64,000 nt of DNA from Kuschelorhynchus macadamiae (Eukaryota > Arthropoda > Insecta > Coleoptera > Curculionidae). This document shows positions 24,798 through 36,378 of the stretch, piece after piece (positions within the stretch are counted from its first letter, which is position 1; each line of letters opens with the position of its first letter). The DNA is taken from the NCBI GenBank assembly GCA_030620095.1, contig JAUTXW010000868.1, forward strand, positions 496,001 to 560,000. Reading direction: 5' to 3'. Under the pieces are notes generated by a model that searched no databases, was not told where the DNA came from, and saw only the letters and a list, made by a program, of their open reading frames with translations. The translations under genes were made by a program, and so were the position numbers.

Positions 24798-26958
24798 TAG
24801 AGGTGTTGAAAAAGTAACTATTGGGTACTCTAGTACTTGTTACTTACAGATATTGGTAATAACGAATACCGGTTCCAAAATAAAATCGTTACATTGATTA
24901 CTTTCGGTAATCTGACTACTCTAAATTCAAATATTGTACTGATACAGTCGCGCATCTGCTTGAAGCAACAGGCGCGGATTTTTTGTGGATTGGCAGCCGC
25001 ATTTCATTTTTGACGCTTCTTGTCAAGATCATAATACTATTATCTTTATCTTTGGTCTTCCGTCGTCGCAACTGTAATGGGGCTACTTTTAAATATTGCG
25101 TAGTGTTAAGACAATTACAACACAGAATGATGATATCATATCTGGCTGACAGGACGTGGGAGTTCCCCCAACGGAATGGTTTTTCATTTTGTTTCCATAG
25201 TTTGAACTTGTTTGTAATTTCTTACTATGATTTGATTATCCGCGCGGTATACTTCAGCTTCGAAAAAGTGATCACCAGTTTTGACAGTTTGATTTGTTTT
25301 TACTTCCCTCGTAAAAGGGAACTATTGTAATCATGAAAAAATCACCCTCCGAGATTTTGTCAGATCTTTACGTTTCGGGGTCTCTAGATGCCGGAAAACA
25401 TGTTTTCTCAATTCCTATACGCCGCATAGCTTTAATTGATTGACTTAAAACTCTGGTCAAAAATTAAAAGTCATATGAGGATGAGCTGGTAACATTTTGG
25501 TAAAAATTCAATATGGCAAAACAAAATGGCAGAAATGTTAAAAACAGTACTACTAAAAAACTATTTATCCAATTTACCTCCAATTTTGCACAAAATCAAG
25601 TATTACGTAATTATTAACTAGTAAAATTTTCGTACAAATCCAAGATAGTGAAACAAAATGGCGGCTTAATAATAAGTTATTTAAAAATTCAGCCCATGTG
25701 CCAGAAGTAACTGGGGTATAGATATGAACTAGTAAAACTCTGGTACGAATTCAAGATGGCGGAATAAAATGGCAACCAAATGAAATGTTTGTAATCGTTG
25801 AAAAAACCCAGGTTTTACATATCTTTAAGTTTTAACGTCCCAAGATGACAAAAAATATGTTTTTTCAATTCCATTGATCTGTGTGTTGGTCTGTCTATGA
25901 GTTCGCGGCGTAGCTAAAAACTACTTACCCGATTGACTTCAAATTTTGGTAAAAAATTAAGGGTTATGTGGGGATAACGTGACAATATTTTGGTAAAAAT
26001 TCGATATGGCGGAACAAAATGGCAACCTACTGAAATGTTAAAAAAAATATCACTAAAAAACAAATTATCCAATTTCGGTCAAAAATTAAGTGTTACAAGA
26101 ATCAACCTGTAATATTTTGGTACGAATCGAGGATAGCAAAAAACTGAAATACTATTTAATAGATTAATTTTAAATTTGGGGCATCTATTAAGTGTGATAT
26201 GTCTAAAAAATGAGTATAAAAAAATCTTCTTATTCAATTGACTATTATATCTTCCAGCAAAATCGAATGTGATACAAAGATTAACTGGTACGAATTCAAC
26301 ATGACGGTACAAAATGGCAGTCTTAAAAAATCAGTGTAAAAACTACTTATTCAATTTATTTTAAATCAGGGCCAAAAATTAAGTGTGGTATAGGTAGAAA
26401 CTGGAAAAATATGGATACTATTTAATAAAATGTTTGTAAATACAATAAAATAAATGACTATGTGCCAAACAAAATTGAGTTACAGTTTACTCTTCCTAAT
26501 AAAAAGAGAGATTCATAACAAGAGAAGCTACAGATAATGGAAATGTACCGATTTTTTACATATTTAATATATTTGTATGGCTCATTTCATTACAAAAGTT
26601 TTAAACATTTGGTGAAATTTTAAATATACTAATATTAAGTGTTTTAGTTGTCAGTAGTTTATTGAAATCAATTTATTAAAGGTAAAGTAATAACTGATAT
26701 TATTTTCAATAAAAATATATTCCCTACTATTTAAAAACAAAAGTGAAACTGTTTGTATTTTCTTTATAAGTTTTCACGCCTGAAAATTCACCATTTTACA
26801 CTGTAATTAATTTAAAACATTGTGTACTACCAATTTCGTACTACTACATATAAAAACATACGTTTTTGACGACAGTAATCAACGTAACGAATACAATAAA
26901 TGATTACTCGATACCCGAGTAACGAGTAATTAAAAGAACCGAAAATTGCAGATGTCTA
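24798..26958. mobile_element. hAT-like element (2.16 kb) splitting repeat family Q
   Basis: Ends TAGAGGTGTTG and, inverted, TAGACATCTGC. Flanks ATAAGTGG (24790-24797) and ATAAGTAA (26959-26966) are an imperfect 8-bp duplication (6 of 8), and the intact site ATAAGTGGTTCC exists in the neighbouring repeat copy near 24440. Both subterminal regions are rich in GTTACT/AGTAAC and TACTCG words, as in hAT elements. The interior is occupied by family R copy 2. No transposase was found. Confidence 0.7.
25298..26560. repeat. Family R copy 2 (internally repetitive)
   Basis: Opens with TTACTTCCCTCGTAAAAGGG and AATCATGAAAAAATCACCCT. It then has at least eight diverged monomers built from CTACTTATTCAATT, AAATTTTG..CAAAAATTAAG, GGTACGAATTCAAGATGGC and AACAAAATGGC. 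It closes with TTCCTAATAAAAAGAGAGAT. It lies wholly inside the hAT-like element 24798-26958. Confidence 0.7.
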
Positions 26959-27330
26959 ATAAGTAATTCCATAGAATATAAGCGTAATGGCCGTTATATG
27001 CCGGGGGTGGGAGGGGTAAAGGGATAGTTTGAAAGAAAAGGTCATCTCGTGATGCCACTAGTACTCTTAATGGACATCTAGGGGAAGCTAAGACACATTA
27101 GAGAAACTTAAAAAGAAGATAATTTAAAAAGATATTGGAAAGAATCGGAGTGTACTGGGAGCTTAGAGCTCGCCACCCGGACATCCCATTGATAACGTCT
27201 CAAACTGGAATAAGGTCACAAACTACTAATTTATTTCGTGTTCTGTGAATAAGGTGTAAATCATCTAGGAAGGTGGCCCCAACTCTGACTAAACCCCGGA
27301 CGAAGAGCAATCTGGCAAATGGACTAGTAC
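26959..27330 (+). repeat. Family Q, right part after the hAT-like insertion
   Basis: Resumes with ACTAGTACTCTTAATGGACATCTAG, GAGCTTAGAGCTCGCCACCC, CAAACTGGAATAAGGT and CTGACTAAACCCCGGACG, the same order as in the copies at 23371 and 24420. Confidence 0.6.
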
Positions 27331-27639
27331 CCGCGCCAAAAACATAAATATAGAAACAAACTAGACAAACTAATCAAAATTTTACAGGGAAGTATATGAA
27401 TTATTGATATGAAACTCTTATTCTATTTTTTTTACCTAAACTTAAAATGCCTTCTTTTTGTTCTATTGTGAAAGTAGAGGGATAAGAGACAATGTTATTG
27501 TTTTCTTTTAATTCCAAAAATTACCAATTTTACACATAAAAAAACCATTGAATGAACTTTTGTCTTGAAAGAAGTGATTCATTTTTACATTTTATTCTCT
27601 GTAATTCATTTTCCTTCTGGGAAAGACTCAGATTTATAT

Positions 27640-28340
27640 ATTATAATATATAAAGCCTGGGTTATAGATTGAAAAAATTTGCGTCTTGCGTCGTCCATTT
27701 GAGGCTAAATGTTTAAGCGAGTCACACGCGCAACCGTTTCGCCAAACATGACTCGCGCTGTGGAGACCTAATCCCCACTTCGAAACTTTTCGCGCGAGGA
27801 TATTTCAGGGTCCGACCGGCAGCCGCTTTTTACATGCGCATCAAAATGCCTCGCATTGTTTGTTTCTCTCTATGTAAACTCATGCGCCTCGATCTTCAGA
27901 ATGAACGAGTAGGACTCTATTCGACTTATTCAACTGTATCAGAGCTATGTATTTTTGTGGGATACTAAAAACAAAAGTCATCATAATAAGTCTAAGAGAG
28001 AGGATGCCTGGAAAGAAATAAATAAATAACCAAAATGAGGCAAACTGTTGGTACTCTTAAAGCGTCCTTTGGTCCACCGCCGGTGTCTTCTTCGTTTTTT
28101 CTTCTTTTTGTTTTTAATACAAAGTATCGCCATGATAGCAAACGCTGATACTGCACTCGGAGTACATACGAACGGCATGCTTGTCTCGCGCAAATTGATG
28201 GCTCACCTTGTCTCACGCCAATGTTGCGAAATGTTTCGCCTCGTTGAAATGGTTACCCCGAGGCAGGCGTTTCGCAAGGGCTTCTCGCAAAACGGTTGCG
28301 TGAGTGACTCTCGCGCAAAGGAAACGCAGCTTACGACTAT
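27640..28340. repeat. CpG-rich segment with inverted similarity between its ends
   Basis: GCGAGTCACACGCGCAACCG near 27717 is matched on the opposite strand near 28295-28330. Both ends are rich in TCGCGC words. A 138-codon open frame at 28048-28464 lies across this structure and has no recognisable domain. Most likely a mobile-element derivative; class unknown. Confidence 0.4.
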
Positions 28341-28879
28341 TTTGAAATGTTTTATACCCGTTTTAAGTTTACAAACTTATTTTATAAGACATGAAAAACA
28401 ACGACCCTACAATTTTATCAGACGTTTCAAATACCAAGTGAGCACACTATATACAAAAGTCTAAGATTGGATGGGAACTTTCATTGGAGGATTCCTTACA
28501 AGGTTTTGTAATTACAATAAGTCAGATTTTATAATTCTAAATTTCAGAATCTTTGATTATACTGAATTAATAATTATTTGGGAATGTTTTATGACATACA
28601 TTTAATAAAATACTACCGAAGTCTTCATATAAGTGGCAATTCGTTTTTCCACTAGCATGTACTACAGTTTCAGACTTAAGGTACCTAGGTGTTGTAGTCA
28701 AAATCCCTAGAATTCCCCAAACATTTGAACTGAAAAATTTCTAATATTCCACAGATATATTTTCAAATAAGTAAAATCGCAAATAACTAGTGAACTACAA
28801 CTCTTAAAATAAAAAAAACAAGTGTATTTTTTTGTATACACTTAACAGTGAAGTCTTAGTAGGGTTGCAACTTTTTATT

Positions 28880-29130
28880 CCAATCTGCGACGTCTAGAAA
28901 GGAACTACAACCCTCAACAGATGACTAAAAAAGTCCCAAAATTTCCCACTTTAAAGACCTGTCCGAAGACAAGACAAGACGTTTTTATTAATATTTTACC
29001 TATAGTTCGATATAAACTGTGATTCCAGGAAAATCCCGGGTAAATCATTTTGTGACCTGGATCTCATTCTGGACAAATACAGGCCAAATCGGAACGGGCG
29101 GCTGGGTAAATAGTCGTATACATTTTTTTG
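28880..29130. repeat. Dispersed repeat pair, copy A
   Basis: AACAGATGACTAAAAAAGTCC ... CTCATTCTG.ACAAA..CAGGC.AAATCGGAACGGG has a diverged partner at 39440-39650 (AACTGATGACTAAAAAAAATCC ... CTCATTCTGAGATAACCCTGGCTAAACCGGGACGGG). Class unknown. Confidence 0.5.
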
Positions 29131-29534
29131 ATGTCATGAATCACCCCCACAGTTTAAAGCTTCCCTTCCCTGTCCAGTTTATTGAGTTTTTTTGTTTTTA
29201 CGTTACCAAAAATACTATCTTTCTTAGAATTCATACATAAACAAAATTAAAATCGCATAAAATAAAATGTAACTGTCACTCGAGTCAAATAATTATTAAG
29301 TCAAATATTTCAGGCAGTGTTGTTGTTGCAAATATTTAAAGAACGTTTTATATGTTAGAGGTTCAATAGGTATGATATTTACGTCGTTTTCGATTGGGGC
29401 GCACTTCAACCAAGGTATTTTTTTCGAATAAGTAGGAATTTAAATTGGAAGGCTAAAAAATCCCTAGCATATCCCTAGACGCAGCAATTATTGCAATTTC
29501 TCATCGTCATCTTTTATTTGAAAACTCCCTGAAC

Positions 29535-29705
29535 TAGGGATCGATTCGTGTCGATAGCTATCCGATGATATGGATATGTAACTGATATTTTCTATAAGTA
29601 GTCGAGAAGATGAAATTGTGCGCCATATGCAAGTGAGGATTTTTTACTTTTCAATAATTTTGTTGCAAATACATCGATAGGTACAAACAATATCGCGCAT
29701 CCCTA
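29535..29705. mobile_element. Probable short hAT-like MITE (171 bp)
   Basis: Ends TAGGGATCG and, inverted, TAGGGATGCG. Internal words CGATAG and TATCG occur in both orientations. Flanks CCCTGAAC and CCCTGGAT would be a poor 8-bp duplication (5 of 8), so the boundaries are uncertain. Confidence 0.45.
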
Positions 29706-30184
29706 CCCTGGATATAAATTTGCCTGATAAGATCCAGAAATCGCCATCCCAGAGGTTACACTGAGATATAATCGGAAGTAATAATATAAAAAAAAATGTC
29801 CTTAATAATAAAGTAATAATAAAAGTAAAAATCTTATAAATCTTATAAAGCTTCTAGAAGTTTATATGACATTATATCCAATAAAAACTGATTATTAAAA
29901 AGTGTGAAGTAAGAATAAAATATCATTAATACCTAAAACTTCTAGATTTATGAATATTGTTTTCTATGTGGAGTCTTTTGATGTACCTTAAAAGCAAAAA
30001 GCAGTAGATTGAATTTTATATAATCTTATAAAATGCATATATTTTTTGATGGCGATCTCTATCTCTCATATACATATTATGTATTATAATGGTGGTCAAT
30101 TATTTGCAAATGTTTACACAAGTTTTAGGATTTTGAAAGTCTATTTGAGTAAAGAACACTAATTTCACAGAATTGGTCAGAAAT

Positions 30185-30405
30185 CATAGTTCTTCAGTTT
30201 AGATAGTGTCAAATTGGAGTTACTTTCCGACGTTTCGCCGGCGATTGCACAAGGCATCTTCAGGGATCCTCACTGCACAAGATCAAAACTCATTCAGTGT
30301 TTTGATTTTATGCAGTGAAGGCGGAACGTCGGAAAGTAGTTCCAATATGACATGGTCTAAACCCAAAAAACATGATTTCTTAATTGACCCCAGCCGTAAA
30401 AGCTT
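30185..30405. mobile_element. PLE tail fragments in head-to-head arrangement
   Basis: On the minus strand, 30270 to 30195 carries the PLE-1 tail with CTGAAGA (30257-30263), a stem II, GAAA (30233-30236), then ACGTCGGAAAGTAACTCCAA. On the plus strand, 30320-30395 repeats GGCGGAACGTCGGAAAGTAG, then the ATGGTCTAAACCCAAAAAACATGATTTCTTA-like end also seen at 9550. The two copies face away from one another, and no RT lies between. Confidence 0.65.
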
Positions 30406-30679
30406 TTGTAATATAGTTATAAACACATGACAACACATGATGATGACATGTAATATAGAAGGTGTTTCATTTAAAAAAATACAACTTTTGTTTTGCAATG
30501 ATTACTGACTAATCCTGTATAACTAGGATTTCTTTAACCCAATAGATTTTTTGGAATCCTAAATTTATAAAGATTATAATAGGTACAACATAATATATTT
30601 ACACAGTAAAATCTTGCAAAAGTTAATTAGCTACACTATTTAAATAATGACATTTCTAACAATATAATACAGTTTTCTC

Positions 30680-30809
30680 CTAAATCTCTATCACCTCAAC
30701 CGGTTCTTCTTTTAACTTAGTATCTTTATCTGATCCTTCAAATAAAGCCCGTTCCATTAGTGCTTCTTGTACCCTCTTTACATGAAATTTTGTTACTGAA
30801 TATTGATAC
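30680..30809 (-). CDS. COX20: COX20 exon 3, C-terminal tail and stop
   Basis: Acceptor TGTTTTAG|GTATCA. It completes Arg75 and encodes YQYSVTKFHVKRVQEALMER and a Glu/Lys-rich tail ending VIEI, then TAG at 30680-30682. The tail aligns with the soluble C-terminal region of the family. Confidence 0.92.
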
Positions 30810-32323
30810 CTAAAACATTTCAAAGTATATGAGCATAAAAGATATATAGATTTGTTATAAATCAAGATCTTGCAACATCCAACTATATCAGCTGCACTTC
30901 AAGTGGCACACAAGAGGGCAAGTAGTTTGAAAACCATAATCATACTTAATGAGAAAAACCATAGCAAGACATCACTACAATGACCATTTGATGAAAACTC
31001 AAAATTTCTCAGTGGATACTGTTGTAAGTGCAGTGCCATTCTCGGAAAGCCAGAATGAACATTAGAAAGTATATTTATGGCAAATAAACAATGACATCAT
31101 AAACTAGAATTTCTAGCATTTTAGTCTCCATTGTAGCTAAAACTGGCAATAGAATAAATAGGTCTTAATTTAGGTATCTAAGGTTTCTATTCTAAGATTC
31201 ATTGACAGAGGCTTAAAAATGAATGTTTTCAAATTATGGGACAATTTCTAGATTATTTTGTGTATGAAAACGTCATTATTTTTGTAGCAGGAGATATTCA
31301 TATTCATATGCATTGCAATATTAAGGATAAGTTTAATTTACTGTCAATATTTAGTTCTTATTATTTAATACCATTATTCGAGGGATATACACCCATTACA
31401 AATAATTCTAGGTCATACATCATCATAGAACAATATATTTACAAATTTTGAAGGTGATATAACATCGTAAATTTTATATAGTATGATTTCAGACCACACA
31501 GTTCAAAAGGTGTCAATTTCTTTAAATGGCACAAGACTTTATAAAAAAAATAAATAAGAAGAAAATAAAAATAATAACCTCTAACTGTAAACTGGGATTT
31601 TATAAATGAACAGAATATACTTAATATGTGTGAATGAAAACTTTTTGTTTTTAAATATACTTATAGTAATATGGAAACTCATTTTTAATTCAAACAAAAT
31701 TGATTAACAAAACCATACCAAGGTACTTAACCGACTACTCTAATGCCTAAAGGTCTAGTAACTAACTACAGGAAGGGGTATATTAAGGCAATTGCAAACG
31801 GAATGAGACTAGCCTATGAAAACCATATACAAAATGACCGGCGATCATCAGAAAGCAATGTTATCATACACCAACAGTAAAAGTAAAGAAATCCACACAA
31901 AGATTAATAAAACAGAAAAAAATAGAATAGCCTAGCCAAGCTTATAAATTAGTCAAATTACCTGCAACGTATCCAGTAGCCAATTGTTATCATTGAAAAA
32001 GCATACACTGAATAATTCACAGACTTTCCTACTTTGCTTGTAAACATAAAATGCGTTAATCCGAATGTCAAACCACCAAGGGTACCATAGAGGAAACTGT
32101 TCCTAAAGCATGGTATTTTTGAGACATCTCTGCCATATATCATAAGCCCCTGAAAAACGTTTGTTACTATATAATATGCTAGTCAGTCATAAATACCTAA
32201 AATATATAATCTAGCCCTTGTATACTAGTAGCACAATTTTATACGTATATGAGACGTTTATTTTTATTACGAGTTGTTAACGCTTACCTTCTCTACCGGT
32301 TTTTCTTGATTTTTTTCAGACAT
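30680..32323 (-). CDS. COX20: COX20 (FAM36A) homologue, cytochrome c oxidase assembly factor
   Basis: Three exons (32288-32323, 31962-32149, 30680-30809) join in frame to a 117-residue protein; human COX20 has 118. Family features in order: IPCFRNSFLYGTLGG (human CARHSILYGSLG), GLTHFMFTS (GHFLFTS), then a second hydrophobic stretch ending IGYWIRCRYQ (LGCWFHCRYN) and a charged C-terminal tail with RVQEALMERALFEGS. COX20 is a small two-span inner mitochondrial membrane protein that binds newly made COX2 and helps deliver it to the copper metallochaperones SCO1/SCO2. The role here is inferred from family. Introns are 138 and 1152 bp. No overlapping elements disturb the exons, and the reading frame is intact. 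Confidence 0.95.
31962..32149 (-). CDS. COX20: COX20 exon 2, both membrane segments
   Basis: Acceptor TTTTTCAG|GGGCTT and donor TGCAG|GTAATT. It encodes GLMIYGRDVSKIPCFRN, then two hydrophobic stretches (about residues 30-48 and 55-72) separated by the short polar turn TSKVGKSVN. Confidence 0.93.
32288..32323 (-). CDS. COX20: COX20 exon 1
   Basis: Twelve codons, MSEKNQEKPVEK, then donor AAG|GTAAGC in phase 0. This is the only upstream ATG that connects in frame to the conserved exon 2. Confidence 0.85.
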
Positions 32324-33024
32324 ATTTTTTTGTTTCTTTCTTAATTCTATATATATTTTTAAGCCAAAAAGAAATCATAACATTTATATTTTGGTTTCTG
32401 AAAATTAGGGTTGTGTGAATGTCAAGCAAATGTCGTGACCATTCGTGACTGTGGTGTATGTTTTGTTGCATATCATCAAAAACAGAAAAAAAAAATAACT
32501 AGGGAGCCTTTAATAGTTAAGCCTAAACTGTAATGTCCGCGATTACGGTAGGTCCGGGTAGGTACACTATACATACACTATCGGTTCCATCCCAAGTAGC
32601 ACATCATATATGGGTTAAAATGCTGTGATATTAGCTAATTGGCTGAAATTGCTAGTCAAAATGACTATTACAGTATAAAGACGAAAAAATGGCTAAAGTA
32701 GGGAATAATAATTTGGCCATAATAGGGCAAAAAAGGCCAATTGATTATACGACTCTTTTAATTTTATTATTGGGTTTATTAGTTACATTTTAACTTTAAA
32801 ATCCAGCTTGTGTAAAATATTTTAAGAAATTTGACGGTGGGTATGGACAAAAAAAGACTTGCTCATGCGCAGACTCTTTTACTGTTAAAATAACTTAAAA
32901 TAATGGGCGATGGGCGATTTTAGAGCCAAAAAGAGGTCCTAACTTTCATATGACACTTAATTTCCTTGTTATGTGATATGTTTATCTATAACTATCAATG
33001 TTCTCGGGTATCGAAAATATCAGT

Positions 33025-33165
33025 TACCTATCGATATCTTTAGATACTCATCGGCATTAATATTCACCTACCGGTATATATCGATAACTATCGATACATC
33101 GATATTTTTTATTTACCTATTGTTATTCGGTATGTCGCTGACCTACCGATAACTATCGATAAACA
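33025..33165. promoter_or_regulatory. Cluster of four TATCGATA palindromes
   Basis: TATCGATA occurs at 33029-33036, 33079-33086, 33089-33096 and 33154-33161, with further ATCGATA/CGATA half-sites. In Drosophila this is the DREF site, and CGATA clusters bind BEAF-32. It lies about 700 bp upstream of the COX20 start codon, so a regulatory or insulator role is possible. A hAT-like element terminus is an equally good explanation, since such ends carry similar words. Confidence 0.35.
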
Positions 33166-34390
33166 CCCATCCGTAGACATACCTACATATTTTGAACTGT
33201 AATGCGGCTGTAATAAGTTTATATGTTTTTAAATCTAATCCTATATTACCAATGGCCAACCGTGAGAATGTTCGTCAACTGTTATAAAATACATTTTATT
33301 TTCAACACATATTCTACTTCAAAATCAGCCATTTCTTATAATTTAATTTGTTTTCGCCCGTTTGCATTAATTTTTTAAGAAATCTCTAACGTACAGATCT
33401 TTAAGTTGATATGGCTAATATCATATTAGATTTTTACAATAGAAAAAAATGTTACTAATATAGGAGTTTCTTAAGCATGAATCACAGTTGCAAGCTTCGG
33501 AACGTTATCAGCTATCATTAAATTTTTTCTAATAGTGTTGCTGCTAACGACTAACACAATATCTTTCTAAATCGGAGCGTATCTTAAAGGAGCTCCTAAA
33601 TACGACGGCTTGATTTGTTTAACGGATCGTCTCGGAACGAGTCAAGAAGTGTTACATACGTATTATGAATGCACCCTATGATTAAACAATGAGCTGCAGT
33701 AGGTAAGTTGGTGAATTCCACTGGAAGAAGATTTGAATATTTTCACTAATAGGTTAAGTGGCTAAAAAATGCATCAGACCCTTAGTTTCATGCGGATCAT
33801 GCCGGTCACATCACTTTAGAGTGCGCGCGTATTAAAAATCTGCTTTTCTATGATTTGAGGTTTAATTTATAGCTTTAAAGATGCTGATGGTTAATGATGA
33901 CTTTACTGACGAACCTGGGCTGACCTAATCCTAACTGAACAGATCCACCTAACACTACAGGTTTTGTTAAAAAATCCTTGTTTTAATATAAACCATGCTG
34001 AGCAGTCAACAAACCTTGTTTATACTACGGGAAAATAAACGGTGAACCATTAGTCTTTTATAGAAGACACATTGTCGATTGACCTTTCAAAATATCGTCT
34101 GCCTATTCAACTTTGCTTGATATTTCATTTGTTCTGTACGCACATTTTTTATTCTTAAACATCCGCACGAGTCCTGCTTGCCGAGTCTTCCATCAGACAA
34201 TTCTTGTTTTAATATACACTTTTTATATAAATACGCTTTTCTACATCATCCTAAAAAAATTTGCCTCACCAGGGCTAATCCAAACGTTATACGCTTTTTA
34301 AAACCCAATTTTTAATAAATAAAAAAAATTCAACCAAGACTCAGCAAGCCGCGGAACTCGTGCGGATGTTTAAGAATATAAAACGCTATG

Positions 34391-34834
34391 TCTCCTTCCA
34401 CACTAACGTGAACGAACTTTCTAAATTTTGATTCACGCGAGACCAGATATCATTAAGGTTCACGCTAAATGATATAAACTATTTATGTTTTTCGTCGAGA
34501 CGCTAAGTACAGCTTCTCAGCCCGCGTTGTAGAGCTTTTGGGTTCAAATATCGACAAAGATGAAAACTTTTTAACTTTTTTTTTAAACAAAATTTATAGT
34601 TAATAAAAATTTGGATTACTTATTTTCTTAAAGTTAGGTTAGGTTAGGATTGGTTAGTTTCGATGTAAAAAAACAGGAATTTTTTTTTAACGAAATCTAT
34701 ACTGTTAAGTGAATCCCTCCCATTAGATTAGTACAAATTTATCAAAAAAAGCAGTAATTCACACGTTTTTCTAATTTAACGTGAACGGACTTTCCGACGA
34801 TTCGTTCACTTCACGTTAGCGTGGAAGGAGCAAC
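34391..34834. mobile_element. MITE with about 21-bp inverted ends
   Basis: CTCCTTCCACACTAACGTGA (34392) and its inverted partner TCACGTTAGCGTGGAAGGAG (34811-34830) differ at one base; similarity continues inward (ACGAACTTTC / GACTTTCCGACGATTCGT). Target duplication not resolved. It contains three TTAGG units (34634-34648). Confidence 0.7.
34634..34648 (+). repeat. (TTAGG)3
   Basis: Three perfect copies of the insect telomeric pentamer, inside the MITE at 34391-34834. Too short to imply a telomeric origin. Confidence 0.7.
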
Positions 34835-36273
34835 GGCCACTAAAAAATCTGCGTTCCAGTGCGTTCTGTAGACGGCGAAAGGAGCTCTGGAGCTAGTCAA
34901 AACCGTGTCTAGTGGTAAGTTAAAACTTCTGAAATGAAAAGAAAAACTGGTTTCGACATGGTGATTTCAGATGTTGTATATCTTAGTTTAGATTTTGTAG
35001 AGATAATAGTATTCAGAGTTTTATTGTAGTAATCTAGAACTAAATGGGTGATAAGAAGAAATACTTTATAAACGTTACTTAAGCATTAATACATATAAAG
35101 ATATTTTAAAGAATTTTAACACCTAACATAAAACTATAATGATTACTTTGAATTGTTTAATTGGCTGTTGGTTTGGTAATATATTTTAATGTTTTCTTTT
35201 AAAAACGATTTCGGAAAATATGTCTATATAATGACAGGAAAGTGAAAAACAATGTGTTTTGCATGTTTTTCTGTGCAGCGATTTATTTCTAAACACAGTT
35301 ATTCGTTAATATGGTAATCCCAAGTAGCAGAAATTAGCTGATGAATTTTTTTGCCTAACAGTTAGTCATAAAAGACTCATAAAAACCACAGATTTGTCAA
35401 ATTTTGGCAAACTATTCCTGAATTTTCTGGTCGTGACTCTAATCCTAGACATTTTTAATATAGATAGGCTACAACAAATTTAATTGACCAAAAAATATCT
35501 TTTATGGGGTAATTAAACCTCCAACTTTTTTTTACATTATTGAATAGCTAAAAAGTAGAATATCTGTAAATTGTATTCCCACAACGTAACCAAGTAACGA
35601 TTGTGAAAATTGTACTATTTGTATAATTGATGCCTGATGCATTTTACCTGGGTACACACGTATAAAACAAGTTTTCTATCCAGATAGATTACCTTAGTTT
35701 TCTGCTGACCCAACCCTGTTGACAAACGGCGGTATAAAAAAACTTTTATTTCATACCGGCGCGGCCGCGGCGGGGCGCTTGTCAGCTTAGAATAAGGATG
35801 AGCAGGAAAATCAGGGTATTTTAGAAAACTTAAATAACGATTTCTCCGTAAGAGAGTATAAATGCAGTAACTTTGTTAACACTAAAATTACTTTCGAATG
35901 CAGTGTTTAAACCCAAATCGGAAAATACTCGTGATATACTATATTTACTTCACTTAGGTACTTACCTATAAACGTAACTTTTAATTGGTTCAGTGAGAGA
36001 AAATACTTTAGGTAATACTGTAGAATGGTATTTTGAAAATTTATTATTATGTGTTTTATTATATTTGCTAAAAAAGAAAACACTATATGCTTGTTATCTG
36101 GATTTACCTAATTTTTTTATAGAGTTCCTTGAGAGTCGATTTAAAACCTTTAAAAACCACATATTTCAAAGAGGGAAATTAATGTTTTTACCACAATTTA
36201 CTAATACAAAAAGGTTTTCTTTTTTATCTATCTATTTATAAATTAAATAATTATATGTAATTTAAACTATTTG

Positions 36274-36286
36274 TTTATTCTTTATT
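36274..36286 (-). terminator. Poly(A) signals of the secreted-protein gene
   Basis: On the minus strand AATAAA occurs at 36286-36281, overlapping the TAA stop, and again at 36279-36274 directly downstream. This supports the short last exon as the true 3' end of the gene. Confidence 0.6.
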
Positions 36287-36378
36287 TATCTGTTGAATCG
36301 GAAGCTTCTACGGAGTCAGTTTGAGTTGGCAGTCTTAACCTCGTTGCTAGATTGCTCGCTATTCGTCCGAAACCAAAC
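36282..36378 (-). CDS. Exon 3: C-terminus of the secreted protein
   Basis: Acceptor TTTTTACAG|GTTTGG, 31 codons (FGFGRIASNLATRLRLPTQ, then an acidic Ser-rich tail ending STDK) and stop at 36282-36284 with AATAAA overlapping it. Linkage to exon 2 is inferred from phase, strand, composition and the poly(A) signal. cDNA would confirm it. Confidence 0.62.

Noticed and set aside
24983..25330. 115-codon plus-strand open frame
   Set aside because: It lies inside the hAT-like element and runs into family R leader sequence; composition follows the repeat.
28048..28464. 138-codon plus-strand open frame
   Set aside because: It crosses the CpG-rich segment with inverted ends, overlaps two antisense frames, and shows no domain or gene-like continuation.
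34634..34648. (TTAGG)3 as an interstitial telomere
   Set aside because: Only three units, inside a MITE.
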